A stretch of 64,000 bases of DNA from Trichomonas vaginalis G3. Taxonomy: Eukaryota; Parabasalia; Trichomonadida; Trichomonadidae. Numbering within the stretch: the first letter of the stretch is position 1; every line of letters starts with the position of its first letter. Under the pieces are notes generated by a model. The model saw only the letters and a program-made list of their open reading frames with translations, had not been told where the DNA came from and ran no database searches. Shown here piece after piece: positions 1 through 10,390 of this stretch. The DNA is taken from positions 11,860,522-11,924,521 of the forward strand of contig NC_067204.1 in the NCBI RefSeq assembly GCF_026262505.1, written 5' to 3'. The position numbers were made by a program, and so were the translations under genes.

Positions 1-81
1 TCTACTCATGTTTTTTTTTCTATATCTCACAATAACAATGCTCAATTAGATATTTTTAAGCTAATATCTAAAAATACAGAG

Positions 82-3000
82 ATGAACACAGTTCTGGCTC
101 TATTTGATTTTACTAGGTTTCAAAACACAATTCTGAGTCCACAAGAATTAGCTACAGGATTTACATTCTACCCACCAGAAGATATAGTAAACACAGAATT
201 ACCAAAAAGTTTAGAATTTATTAATGAAATTCAGAATTTATTTTTGAATTACGACCGTAACAACAAAGAACAGACATCTAAACTTTTAGATTTCATCGAA
301 AATAACATTCATACTGGCTTCCAAGAGTTATCGACAAATATCTTTCTTAGACCGCAAAAAGTCAGAGATTACGTTCATTTATACTCATTACTATCAAAAA
401 ATGTTAAGATTATCGTATGTCAAAACCTTATTTGCACTCCAATTTTTTCATATTATTTAATCAAAGAAAAAGTCTGTTCTGTCTTTGAAGCAGAGCAACT
501 AATGGCAACAACCGCAAGCAATATATTTCGTTCCTACATAGCAACATTTTCAAGACTAATTGATTGTTTTAATTGCAAACTTTTTGAGAAAATTAATATC
601 GAGATAATTGAAACCTTCATTGATGATAATCCAGATAAATTCATTGAGTTAACATCAAAAATGGATTTCTCAGAAGGCGATATTTTAGAAACATTAACAA
701 AATTGTCCGCTTTATATGGTGCAGTTAACTGTTTCAAGTATTTGTCACTTCAGGAGCCAAATTTTACCGATATTTCTAATTATGCAGTTGTTGGTGGTAA
801 TATGGAAATTATCAGAATTCTTATTCAAAAAGGAATTAGATTCGATGAATCCGCAATTGTTGCATTATATTTCCGCCGTGATGAATTATTTGACTGGCTT
901 CAATCCCAAAAAACAGAAGAAACTACACAAAGGAATCAAAATCATCTTGAATATTCAATTACAGATACACTTACGATTCGTGCAATTTATTCATTAACTA
1001 AGAAGAATCGTTTAATCTATACAAATGATTGGTTATCAGTTTTTTCATTAGATGGATTAATAGAACCAATCAGAGAACTCTCAAAGAGTTGCATGTTTTT
1101 GGGCTCTTTGTTTTTCAATGTTACTGATGAAGAAATTCTTAATAATTTCCTTGATAATGCTCGAGATGTTTACATATTAAAACTTCTTGATTATTCCCTA
1201 ATTTTCGGATATTCATTACACCTTCATGTTATTATTAATCATATGAAATTCCCAAGCATTTGCCAGTTGAATCCAAAAATTCTTGATTTCATCAAGAGCA
1301 AAAACCCAGAAATATTTAAAGAAGTAAACAATATTTTACAAATTGATACTGACATTGAGAAAAATTATCAGAAATTCATTGCTGGAATCCCAATTAATAT
1401 CTCAGTTCTCATAGACGTTATGAAGTATTCAATGAATATGAACGACCTCCAAACGTTTCAAAATCTCTGCGAGAAATTTAATGATGCTGATTGCACGATC
1501 GAACAATTGATTGGATTCCTTCAATCATCATCTTTAACATGGCCTTTTGCATCAAAAAAGATTGTTGAAAAAGAACCCGATGGATCAGTTTGTATTCCAT
1601 TAACAAGATATTTCTCAATTTCAAATGATAATAGCATCATTCCAGCAAAAGTTGCCGATATCATTATGAAAGATCAAGATTTACAATCACAGCTTACTGC
1701 TTATGATTGCATCAACTTGTTATCAATGGTACAACCAGAGTACACCGATATTTCTCCATTAATTTCTCTTCTAAGAAAATTCGGATTGATAACTGATGAA
1801 AAACTCAAAACAATTAATGAAATTCAAGAATTTGTTTATAATTCACCTAAAATTGATGAACTTGTTAAAGAAGATATTGATGAATTCTTAAACATTATCC
1901 CACCACATCTTGATTTTATCAATAAAGTCATTGGAATTGAAGTCACGAAAGAATTTTATGATAAAATTCTCCAATTATTCATCATTATGTTTAAACCAAT
2001 CAACAGAGAAAGATTGGAGAAGAATTTTCATTCTAAACTATTTAAATTCCCAGAAGAAATGGTTAAACTTCACAGCGATTTTCTTGATTTTCTCACAGAT
2101 CCTGTCAACAAGAAGCATATTGACATAAAAGCACTTTCTAAGTCAAAACATAATTTCGATTTCATCAGATTCCTCGAATTTTCAGATGAAGAATTTCAAA
2201 TTTTAAAGAAAAATTCTTTCGGCAAATCTAATATGATGTTTAATCCAGTTAATTCAAGATTCTTTACAATTGAAGAAGTCCTTAAATTCGGAAAACCAAG
2301 TACAATTGTCCATGCAATAATGAACAAACCGTTGAATCCACAAGATATCTCCTTAATCAAAAACCTATTCGATGATAAGGATTTTTCTAATAAATATAAC
2401 TTGTACAGGCAAATATTCATAAAAGACGAAATTTGTCAGGGTTTTGAAACAAAATGGTTACTTTTTGTTCTCTGGAAAGAAAAATCTTTCGATGAAATAT
2501 CATTCAAAATTTTAGATGAGCTACTTTCAAGGGAAATGAATGATTCTTCCAAATGCAATTTGTTTCTTAAAATTCCGACAGACAAAGAGGCTTATGATTT
2601 TATTGTTTCTCGAAGAGAAAGGATTAACGATTCTTGTTTGATCATATATTCAATCAGGACCTCAACGCAATTAGTTGAGAAAGGAACTCCAATTGAAGAT
2701 TTTTACTTTCAACAGATATTTGCCTCGCCGAATAAGTTAAATTATGAAAATTTGTTCGACTACAAAGTTTCCAAACTTGCAATTGCATTGGGATTTATCA
2801 ATGCTATCAGATGGAACAACATTGATGCAGTGCATTTATTGATTTCAAAAGGTGCTCCTATTAATGCTATTATAAATTCAAAGACTCCTCTTCAAGATGG
2901 AATATATTATAATTCGTTTGAATGTGTTGAGAGATTAGTTAGTTTAGGAGCATCTCTTAAATTTAATGGAATGCAAACTGCTGTTGGAGAATGCATGAAT

Positions 3001-4029
3001 TGTAAAAACAGTGAAATCATTTCTTTAATATGCAGCAAGATAGATTATGAATACGAATCTCATTTCAAATCCGTTAATCAGATTCAGCTCAAAATCTCTG
3101 GTAAATCGTCGGGCTTTCCTGAAAAAGAAGATTTGGTAAAAATGATCAAACAAATTTCACTCCCAAATGATTTAGATTTAGATTTTATAGCTAAAGAAAT
3201 GCAAAATTGTTGTAATTATGCAACAGCACTGAATCTAATTCTTACAATAGCTAATATTGACTTAAGTCCAATTAGTTTCCTTATTAAAGTAAGAAAGCAA
3301 TCAGCCAATCCTGACCTATGGAACTTTGTTGTAAATAACATTACGAAGAGCAATTCAGTGTTTAGAACAGTTTATTGTGTAATCACAGACACCGAATTAA
3401 CTGATCCTTCTGATCAACTTCATCAACTATTGTTCATTGCAACAAGACTTGGAAATATTAATGTTTTGAAGAGTCTTTTAGAAAACGGTGCTTCAATCGA
3501 AGAAGTTGAAGGCTACTATAATCTCCTCTCTCCTTCTTTAGAAGCAATCAGTAAAAATCGATCAGACATTTTACAACTCTTCATTTCTGCAGGCTTGACA
3601 TTTGATCATATCTATTCAACAGACAACTTTACATTGATCAATGCAAGTATTGAGTTCAATTCTATGAAATGCTTTGATCTTTTGCTTGAAAGGTCATCAC
3701 TTCGTCATGTTGTTGTTGAAACACCTATGATGACAGCACTTCAAACATTCGAACGAACAGGTAATGATTACTTCATCAACAAACTAATTGATAAAATCGA
3801 TATTGAATACGAACGAATTGTCGATCCTTCTTTTTCAGATTACTTATTATTCAAAGAAGGCAGAATTGCAGAATTCCACTATAAATCTTCTCAAAGGCCT
3901 CAACCCAAACCTCTAACTCAAGCTGACAAGTTTTTGGCTGAAAAATTAAAGAAATCTGATTTGGCTCAGCTAATGCTTGCTTATAAAATCCTTTCGGTTA
4001 CAATTGGCGGATATCAGAAAATCTTTTAA
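82..4029 (+). CDS. Large ankyrin-like protein with DUF3447-type region
   Basis: This 1315-residue protein has no signal peptide or membrane segment. Residues about 205-270 (LYGAVNCFKYL, then GGNMEIIRILIQKG) match the DUF3447-type block of trichomonad ankyrin proteins, as in the gene at 4377-5996. Degenerate ankyrin units are visible near residues 900-970 (NNIDAVHLLISKGAPINA) and 1110-1215 (GNINVLKSLLENGAS). The middle is helical and unrecognised. It is far longer and more diverged than the two short ankyrin genes in this window, so it is probably a distinct subfamily. The first ATG of the frame is used. The stop runs into TTTTAAAA, which fits a trichomonad poly(A) signal overlapping the stop. 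Function is unknown; ankyrin repeats usually bind proteins. Confidence 0.8.
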   Translation: MNTVLALFDFTRFQNTILSPQELATGFTFYPPEDIVNTELPKSLEFINEIQNLFLNYDRNNKEQTSKLLDFIENNIHTGFQELSTNIFLRPQKVRDYVHLYSLLSKNVKIIVCQNLICTPIFSYYLIKEKVCSVFEAEQLMATTASNIFRSYIATFSRLIDCFNCKLFEKINIEIIETFIDDNPDKFIELTSKMDFSEGDILETLTKLSALYGAVNCFKYLSLQEPNFTDISNYAVVGGNMEIIRILIQKGIRFDESAIVALYFRRDELFDWLQSQKTEETTQRNQNHLEYSITDTLTIRAIYSLTKKNRLIYTNDWLSVFSLDGLIEPIRELSKSCMFLGSLFFNVTDEEILNNFLDNARDVYILKLLDYSLIFGYSLHLHVIINHMKFPSICQLNPKILDFIKSKNPEIFKEVNNILQIDTDIEKNYQKFIAGIPINISVLIDVMKYSMNMNDLQTFQNLCEKFNDADCTIEQLIGFLQSSSLTWPFASKKIVEKEPDGSVCIPLTRYFSISNDNSIIPAKVADIIMKDQDLQSQLTAYDCINLLSMVQPEYTDISPLISLLRKFGLITDEKLKTINEIQEFVYNSPKIDELVKEDIDEFLNIIPPHLDFINKVIGIEVTKEFYDKILQLFIIMFKPINRERLEKNFHSKLFKFPEEMVKLHSDFLDFLTDPVNKKHIDIKALSKSKHNFDFIRFLEFSDEEFQILKKNSFGKSNMMFNPVNSRFFTIEEVLKFGKPSTIVHAIMNKPLNPQDISLIKNLFDDKDFSNKYNLYRQIFIKDEICQGFETKWLLFVLWKEKSFDEISFKILDELLSREMNDSSKCNLFLKIPTDKEAYDFIVSRRERINDSCLIIYSIRTSTQLVEKGTPIEDFYFQQIFASPNKLNYENLFDYKVSKLAIALGFINAIRWNNIDAVHLLISKGAPINAIINSKTPLQDGIYYNSFECVERLVSLGASLKFNGMQTAVGECMNCKNSEIISLICSKIDYEYESHFKSVNQIQLKISGKSSGFPEKEDLVKMIKQISLPNDLDLDFIAKEMQNCCNYATALNLILTIANIDLSPISFLIKVRKQSANPDLWNFVVNNITKSNSVFRTVYCVITDTELTDPSDQLHQLLFIATRLGNINVLKSLLENGASIEEVEGYYNLLSPSLEAISKNRSDILQLFISAGLTFDHIYSTDNFTLINASIEFNSMKCFDLLLERSSLRHVVVETPMMTALQTFERTGNDYFINKLIDKIDIEYERIVDPSFSDYLLFKEGRIAEFHYKSSQRPQPKPLTQADKFLAEKLKKSDLAQLMLAYKILSVTIGGYQKIF

Positions 4030-4376
4030 AAAGCTTTTATTATTTTTATTTTTTATATTTATATTCACAGTTCAAATCAAAAGTTTTTTATTATTCAGAA
4101 AAGCTTGTTTTGCTGCATGGGTAATCCTAGGGCTTTATTTTTGTTTATTGTCAAATTGATTTTTCAAACATAGAGTAAAGTCGTGTTTTAATGGATAAAA
4201 TGGATAAATTATGGCATACAATTGATTATGATCTAAGATTTTTGATCAATAATAATAACAATCCGAATTTTTTTTATCTTTGTTCTTGGAATGTATGAAG
4301 CTGATTTTCTTCTACTTATAAATCTGAAAATTAATTTATTCGGTAAAATGCAACTGAATATCTTTTATTTTATATA
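4030..4376. other. Intergenic spacer
   Basis: About 350 bp of AT-rich sequence between two ankyrin genes. I see no gene, repeat or clear initiator here. Confidence 0.6.
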
Positions 4377-5996
4377 ATGTCTCATCAAGTCATTGTTCCA
4401 AGCAAATACAGTGAATTAAGAAATATCCACAAAAACTACATTGATTCATATATTGCATTGTATCAGTTAAAAACGACAAATGAAAAAGAATTAAACTCAA
4501 TTTACAATATGATCAAAACAAACTTGATTGATTCAAATAAATATCTTCCGCAAAATATTATAAAAGATATTTTGAATATTATTCTATATAATAATCGCTA
4601 TACAAAGTCATACTTGTCTCTTGTGAAACAAATTTGTGATGATTATCATATAACAGAAGTCATGCATATTTCAAAACTTGCTAATAAATTGTTCTATATA
4701 GAATATGGGATTAAATTAGACAAGGCTGATGATCTCGGAGAAATTAAATTAGAAAATATCGATATTCATTCAGAAAATGCAATTTACAAAGCTATTATGA
4801 ATAATGATGTAGAAAGATTCATTTATTTAACAGAAAAAGAAGAATTCGATCAAGTTAAAAATCTTAAAAGTAGTTTATACACTTTTCTTCACGAAGGATA
4901 TTCAATGCTTGAATTATGTTGTTATCATGGAGCTGTTGATTGTTTCAAGATATTAAGAACAAAATTTTACTCAGAAATAACTCAAAAATGTCTACAATTC
5001 TCATTTTTAGGCGGAAATCCAGAGATCATGAGTGAATGTTTGAAATATCAAAAACCAGATAGAGAATGTATGAAATATGCAATTATCTCACATAAAATAG
5101 ATTTTGTTACATTCTTGATGTATGAGTACAATATAGAGATCGATTTACTTTTCTGTGGAATCCATAAAAATCTTGACGCATTTTTAGTTTATTTCGATCA
5201 AACTAATGATGTTAATAAATGCTTTGTTTATTCACCGATGTTTAGTATTCCATCTCTTTGCGAATATTTCTTTTCACTTGGAGCAAATATCAATGCACGA
5301 AATCAATCTGAAAAAACTTCTCTTCATATTGCAGCAAGTTATAACAATACAGAAATAATTGAATTTCTTCTTTCGCATGGTGCAAATATCGATGCATTTA
5401 ATTATGATGGGAAAACGGCTCTTCAAATAGCAGCATTTCGCGCTAATAAAGAATCAATCGAACTTCTAATTTCACACGGTGCAAATATCAATTCAAAAAG
5501 TGGATATGGAGGAACAGCTCTTCTTGATGCAGCATTTTATGATTGTAAAGAAATAATCGAACTTCTTCTTTCACATGGCGCAAATATCAATGAAAAAGAT
5601 CATGATGATCAAACCGCTCTTCATATTGCAACAAAATATAATTGCAAAGAAACAATAGAAGTTCTTCTATCATATGGTGCAAATGTCAATGAGGAAGATA
5701 TGTGGGTAACAACAGCCCTTCATTTATCAATAATTAATGAAAATAAAGAAATAGCCGAGCTTCTTCTTACACATGGTGCAGATGTCAATGCAAAGGATCA
5801 AGATGGCGAAACAGCTCTTCATAAAGCAACATATAAAAATAACAAAGAAATAGTCGAACTTCTTCTTTCACATGGTGCAAATATCAATGAAAAAGATTTT
5901 GATAAAGAAACTGCTCTTGATATTGCATCAAAACATAAATATAAAGAAGTAGCAGAAGTTCTTCTATCACATGGTGCAAATTTCAATGAAAAATGA
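4377..5996 (+). CDS. Ankyrin repeat protein with N-terminal DUF3447 region
   Basis: This 539-residue protein belongs to the expanded trichomonad ankyrin family. Its N-terminal third (YQLKTTNEKELNSIY, NMIKTNLIDS) is the family leader. Residues about 165-275 form the DUF3447-type block (CCYHGAVDCFKIL, then FLGGNPEIMSECLK). From about residue 297 to the end lie seven 33-residue ankyrin units of the type SHGANINEKD. No catalytic domain or membrane segment is seen. The gene at 27834-29342 on the other strand is a close paralogue. The frame stops just after GANFNEK, and recognisable ankyrin coding continues downstream in other frames, so the protein has probably lost its last repeats. Its role is unknown, presumably protein binding. 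Confidence 0.88.
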   Translation: MSHQVIVPSKYSELRNIHKNYIDSYIALYQLKTTNEKELNSIYNMIKTNLIDSNKYLPQNIIKDILNIILYNNRYTKSYLSLVKQICDDYHITEVMHISKLANKLFYIEYGIKLDKADDLGEIKLENIDIHSENAIYKAIMNNDVERFIYLTEKEEFDQVKNLKSSLYTFLHEGYSMLELCCYHGAVDCFKILRTKFYSEITQKCLQFSFLGGNPEIMSECLKYQKPDRECMKYAIISHKIDFVTFLMYEYNIEIDLLFCGIHKNLDAFLVYFDQTNDVNKCFVYSPMFSIPSLCEYFFSLGANINARNQSEKTSLHIAASYNNTEIIEFLLSHGANIDAFNYDGKTALQIAAFRANKESIELLISHGANINSKSGYGGTALLDAAFYDCKEIIELLLSHGANINEKDHDDQTALHIATKYNCKETIEVLLSYGANVNEEDMWVTTALHLSIINENKEIAELLLTHGADVNAKDQDGETALHKATYKNNKEIVELLLSHGANINEKDFDKETALDIASKHKYKEVAEVLLSHGANFNEK

Positions 5997-6240
5997 TAAA
6001 AACGGAGAACCCGCTGGAGTTTCTTCTAACTCTTGATGCAAACCTCATAGAGAAAGATAAATATGGAAAAGCAGCATTTCATATTGTCCAATAAATTAAT
6101 AATAAAAAACTTTTTCTTTTACATAGGCTATTTCAACTCAAAAGATGGAGAAGAATAAAGCTCTTCATATTGCAGAAGATATTACTTATGAAGATCCAGT
6201 CAAGATTCTTCTTCCACATGGTACAAATACCAATTTATAA
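5997..6240 (+). pseudogene. Frameshifted ankyrin tail of the upstream gene
   Basis: Directly after the stop of the preceding gene, ankyrin coding continues out of frame. One piece reads LLTLDANLIEKDKYGKAAFH and ends in TAA at about 6093. A second piece contains KALHIA and PVKILLPHGTNTNL and ends at 6240. Compared with the repeat consensus NEKDKNGETALH, the junction after NEK looks like a small deletion that created the TGA stop. These are at least two former C-terminal repeats of the 4377 gene, now decaying. Confidence 0.7.
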
Positions 6241-6388
6241 TGAATTTTTAAATGTAATGATTAATTTGAAAAGCTATCTTTGAGTAAACATTTAAAAAAG
6301 GTCAAAAATGGCATTATATATACTTGACAGTAATTATTGGTATAACTGTTATTAAGAATGTTGTCGAAATCCTTGATTCCCGAAAATA

Positions 6389-6393
6389 TCACT
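6389..6393 (+). promoter_or_regulatory. Initiator-like element
   Basis: TCACT followed by a T run lies 28 bp before ATG 6421 and fits the trichomonad initiator consensus TCA(+1)Y(T/A). Its position supports 6421 over the in-frame ATG at 6358, because transcription would start between them. Confidence 0.45.
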
Positions 6394-6420
6394 TTTTTAG
6401 ATAAAAGGAAAACTCTGAAA

Positions 6421-8454
6421 ATGCAGAACAATAATGGCGGAGTGAATCGCCAAACACAGCCAATACCAGAGTTTAACCAACGCTTTTATCCACAAAACTA
6501 TCCTCAAAGAGGGCCATCTCCCAATGATTTTCAACAAAGAAATCCTCCTCCAAATTTTAAACCAGGATATCCTCCAAATTATCCTGTTCGAGATAATTCA
6601 CCCCAAAACTACCAAATTGACTATGAAATCAGAAGCAATTCTCCTCAAAATTATCAAAATTTCCAAGCAAGAGATAACTCACCTCAAAACTTTCAAGGAA
6701 ATGATTTCCAACAACAGGTTTCTCGTCAGCAGCCTCCACAATCAAATAATTATCCTCCAGGCTTTATTCAACAAAATATGGCAAATAGAAATGCTTCACC
6801 TCAAGATTTCCATCCTAGAAATATGTCGCCAAATGATTATGCTATGAGAAATACATCTCCTCAAAATTATCCACCAAATTTTCCAATGAGAGATAATTCA
6901 CCCAATATGTATCAACAAAATCAAGCATTTCAACACCGAGATAATTCTCCGCAAAGTTTTAACCCTGAATTTAGACCAAGTATGCAAGTTCCTCCATCAT
7001 ATCAGCAAAGAGGTCCATCTCCTCAAGATTACCACGTAAGAACTCAAATGCAACCGAATTACCCTATGCGAGACCCAGGAATGCAGCAATATCCTCAAAG
7101 AGGACCTTCTCCAAACCAATACCCGCAAAATCCTCAAATGTATCAGCAAAGGAATCCATCACCAAATAGCTTTCAGCCCAACTACCCAATGAGAGATCAA
7201 ATTCCTCCAAATTACCAAATGCGAAATGCATCTCCCCAAAATTTCCCACAAAGAGGTCCATCCCCTCAGAATTATCCTGTCCGAAATACATCTCCGCAGA
7301 GTTTTCCTCAGAGAGGTCCTTCTCCTCAAAATTACCCAGTTAGAAATCAATCTCCCTCAAGTTACCAGCCAAGAGGTCCATCTCCAACAGGATATGTTGC
7401 TAGAGGTCCTTCTCCGCAGGGTTATCCTGCTCGTGGCCCGTCACCTCAAAATTATCCCGTCCGAAATCAATCTCCACAAAATTACCCAGTAAGAAACCAA
7501 TCCCCAACGGGATACTCAACACAGCAAAGAGGACCGTCACCACAGCAGAATTTCCAGCCTCAATTTCAGACTTATCAACAAAGATATCCTCAACAAACTG
7601 TTTCCCCTCAAAATTACCCCAACAGACCACAAGAACCTCAACCACAGCCACAGTTTAACCCTGATGCAACCCTTCCTTTCGGTTACGATCCAATGTTTGG
7701 CCGTGCAGCAGAAAGACCACGTTTTCCACAACCAATTTCGATACCCCAGCAGCCAATGGACATGCCACAACAAGAAGAGAGACTTCGTGATGAATTTGAA
7801 GCATTTTCTGCTCAAAATAACCAACAATCTCCAGAATCTCAAACAATTCCTTCAGAAAACCAACAAATACCACAAGAAACTGTCCAGCAGCAGCCCAAAC
7901 AAGAACCTCCGAAGCCTCCAAAGCCAGCAAACCAACCATCAGACGCTTGGACGGATTTTGAAGATTTCGCAAAGAGGGAAGTCGAAGATAACGTGCCACA
8001 ATTCAATTCGTTTAATAACGAGATGATGCTTCCGCCTTCATCTATGATGGTTGCCCTTAAAAAAGATGAAGAAATTCCTTCATCAGACATGGATGTTGGC
8101 TCCCAAGAGTCAGAAACCAGTGGAGACTCTACACAATCAACTCATTCGACACAATCAACACAGTCTGTGTTTTCTGTTACTCCTCAAGAGTCACAATTTC
8201 TTGATATCAACGGAGAATTCCTTGAAAGTCTGAGTTTGATGAGAACTGCAGGTATGACTGAGCAGGCATTGTATAACTTCACAATGCTGCTCGCTCCTGC
8301 ACCTCCAACTGCAGATCCAATCGAATTTGACCCTTCATTAGCTAAAAGAGTCATTCCTGCACCACCAAGATTCTCTAGAACACCAATGGGAGCTGAATTA
8401 AGAGCAAACTGCCAACAACTTTTGAATTATACCTTTGTTTTTAATAATATTTAA
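6421..8454 (+). CDS. Pro/Gln/Asn-rich SPQNY-repeat protein
   Basis: This 677-residue protein has not been recognised beyond its composition. Residues 1 to about 400 are a disordered array of dozens of short units such as RGPSPQNYPVRN and DNSPQNY, rich in P, Q, N, Y and S. The central part is Q/P-rich and then carries SDAWTDFEDFAKRE, in which WTDF fits the WxxF adaptor-ear ligand pattern. A Ser/Thr stretch (STQSTHSTQSTQS) follows. The last 90 residues look folded (FLESLSLMRTAGMTEQALYN) and end in LNYTFVFNNI. An in-frame ATG lies at 6358, but an initiator-like TCACTT sits between it and 6421, so 6421 is preferred. It could be an endocytic scaffold or an RNA-granule protein; the sequence does not decide. 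Confidence 0.75.
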   Translation: MQNNNGGVNRQTQPIPEFNQRFYPQNYPQRGPSPNDFQQRNPPPNFKPGYPPNYPVRDNSPQNYQIDYEIRSNSPQNYQNFQARDNSPQNFQGNDFQQQVSRQQPPQSNNYPPGFIQQNMANRNASPQDFHPRNMSPNDYAMRNTSPQNYPPNFPMRDNSPNMYQQNQAFQHRDNSPQSFNPEFRPSMQVPPSYQQRGPSPQDYHVRTQMQPNYPMRDPGMQQYPQRGPSPNQYPQNPQMYQQRNPSPNSFQPNYPMRDQIPPNYQMRNASPQNFPQRGPSPQNYPVRNTSPQSFPQRGPSPQNYPVRNQSPSSYQPRGPSPTGYVARGPSPQGYPARGPSPQNYPVRNQSPQNYPVRNQSPTGYSTQQRGPSPQQNFQPQFQTYQQRYPQQTVSPQNYPNRPQEPQPQPQFNPDATLPFGYDPMFGRAAERPRFPQPISIPQQPMDMPQQEERLRDEFEAFSAQNNQQSPESQTIPSENQQIPQETVQQQPKQEPPKPPKPANQPSDAWTDFEDFAKREVEDNVPQFNSFNNEMMLPPSSMMVALKKDEEIPSSDMDVGSQESETSGDSTQSTHSTQSTQSVFSVTPQESQFLDINGEFLESLSLMRTAGMTEQALYNFTMLLAPAPPTADPIEFDPSLAKRVIPAPPRFSRTPMGAELRANCQQLLNYTFVFNNI

Positions 8455-8811
8455 GCTTTTTACGCTTATTATTGTTTGTTTATTTGTAAATGTATAGAAA
8501 TATAGTTATGATTTATACGCAGTAATGTTTTGGTGCTTTTAATACTCATTTCCATATAAATATTTTTTTGATTCAGAATTCCAAAGTATATTATACGTTA
8601 CATCATACATACCTAGTAGAAAGTTAGCATATTCTTAGTTATAATTTGTTCTAATTCTTCTTATTTTAGTGAAGAATTCTTGGATTTCGCCAAAGATGTC
8701 TACTTTGCTTGCAATACTTATATAATCATGATCTCATTGATATAAGGTATATTTTATCTCATATGTTTTTCTATTCATTGCGTTTCTGAGGCGCATTTTT
8801 TTTACAAAAAA
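8455..8811. other. Intergenic spacer
   Basis: About 360 bp of AT-rich DNA. The only point of note is the promoter-proximal TTTACAAAAAAATG at its right end, a start-proximal pattern shared with several other genes in the window. Confidence 0.5.
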
Positions 8812-10005
8812 ATGAGTTCGAGTCCAAATTATGTCACAATTTTAAATTTGAGCCGTCGTGATGATGCAATGGAACGAGACAAGATATCATTCTTGAGAAA
8901 TGACTTGTTTTTTGATTATAGTTTTCTTTTAGAACTCGATTTATCAAATAATAATCTTCATTTTCTTCCGTTATCAATTTCACAATGCTTTTTATTAGAA
9001 AGAATCAATATATCACACAATCCTATTATGATTCCGCCAATAGTTTTATTCTCACTCCCTGAAATTAGAAAACATCCAGAAAATCTTCGTTTTGGAAATA
9101 ATCAGAAATGCACGCAAAAGATGGTAAAGCAGATACTTTCAGAAAGCTCACAACTTAATCAAATCGTACTTAATCTAACTGAACCAGATGGAAAAATCAC
9201 TTGTATTTCTATTTCTCCTGAGATCACATTACATGAACTTTTTATCTTGACACATCCAGAACTATCAACGATTAAAGACTATATCTTTATTGTTCGCACA
9301 GTTTCAGAAAAATACAAATTATACTTAATACCCGATTTAACTCCTATTGCTCCATATTTTTATCCTGATGCTAAATGGTCTTTTGAGTTGAAATACATCC
9401 CACCTACAATTACACCTCAAATTTTGCCTTTAGTAAAATCATACATTATACAGCAGCAAGAAATGCATAAAGAAGATATGTTTCTTGCCCAAGCTCTTAG
9501 GTTATTACCAAATGACAATACACCGCAAGAAGAACTGCAGCAATTATCTAAAAAACTGTTTGAATCTGAATTATTATCTTCAAGACATTTTAATGTTTAT
9601 TTAGATAATGGAAAGAAGTTAGATGTTGGAGTAACTAACGACTGTGTATCAGTTAAGAGCGCAAATTCAAATAATTACACTTTATTTAAACAAACTTCGA
9701 TTTCATTTGATTGCGTTAACTCAATCTTCCTCTTGGTTTGTGGTGATTTAGCTCTCAAGTTAAATAAGGAATCTGCGGCTTCTCTTTTGCCTTTATTTGC
9801 AATTTCAATAGAAAAATCACAACCGAGATCAAAGAAAGAAGATCCTATCTCGGAGCTTATTGCTGCAGCAGATGATGCTACAGAATCAATCACTAGAGAG
9901 ACAAAAATGATGAATGTCAGAGAAGATCAAATTGATAAATTACTTCAGCGTCTAAAAGAGTTCACATCCTCAAAGATCATGTTTACCGCTAATGATCAAG
10001 TCTAA
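8812..10005 (+). CDS. LRR protein with FERM-like module
   Basis: This protein has 397 residues. Residues about 40-90 are canonical leucine-rich repeats (LLELDLSNNNLHFLPLSI, then LLERINISHNPIMIPP). After a linker, residues about 120-170 resemble a ubiquitin-like FERM F1 lobe (IVLNLTEPDGKITCISI). KWSFELKYIPP near residue 190 resembles the F1-F2 junction of FERM proteins. It is followed by a helical stretch containing LAQALRLLPND and then a beta-rich stretch (FNVYLDNGKKLDVGV, SFDCVNSIFLLVCGD) that could be the PH-like F3 lobe. The C-terminus is a charged helix. FERM modules link membranes to cytoskeleton. The LRR call is firm; the FERM call is by pattern only. Confidence 0.7.
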   Translation: MSSSPNYVTILNLSRRDDAMERDKISFLRNDLFFDYSFLLELDLSNNNLHFLPLSISQCFLLERINISHNPIMIPPIVLFSLPEIRKHPENLRFGNNQKCTQKMVKQILSESSQLNQIVLNLTEPDGKITCISISPEITLHELFILTHPELSTIKDYIFIVRTVSEKYKLYLIPDLTPIAPYFYPDAKWSFELKYIPPTITPQILPLVKSYIIQQQEMHKEDMFLAQALRLLPNDNTPQEELQQLSKKLFESELLSSRHFNVYLDNGKKLDVGVTNDCVSVKSANSNNYTLFKQTSISFDCVNSIFLLVCGDLALKLNKESAASLLPLFAISIEKSQPRSKKEDPISELIAAADDATESITRETKMMNVREDQIDKLLQRLKEFTSSKIMFTANDQV

Positions 10006-10390
10006 TTTATATTATTTTTTAACTTTTTTTATATTTGCGAAATTTTCATGTTATTTTTTTCTTTGTAAATCTGTCTTTTTATTATTTGTTTCAAGTTATT
10101 TTTAAACCACATACTTATCAAGAAAAATGAACAATAAAATAAAAGATATATCTTGATACTAAATGATATTCATCAAATTAATAGATGAACTATTCCACAT
10201 ACTATTTGTATCATCATGTATAATTGAGCTATTCATTCAAATTGTATAATCAAATTGGATTCCGATAATGTAAGTAAAAATATATATGAAATGTCTTCAA
10301 CTCAAGTAGTACTTCCAAAATTCATAGAAGGGTGTTAAGAAAGTATATAAAATTGGCATGGAGGAATAGGAATAAAAAAAAAATGAAAAC

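Noticed and set aside
7064-8233. Several open frames on both strands inside the SPQNY-repeat gene
   Set aside because: Shadows of the repetitive Pro/Gln coding frame; low-complexity translations without starts or homology.
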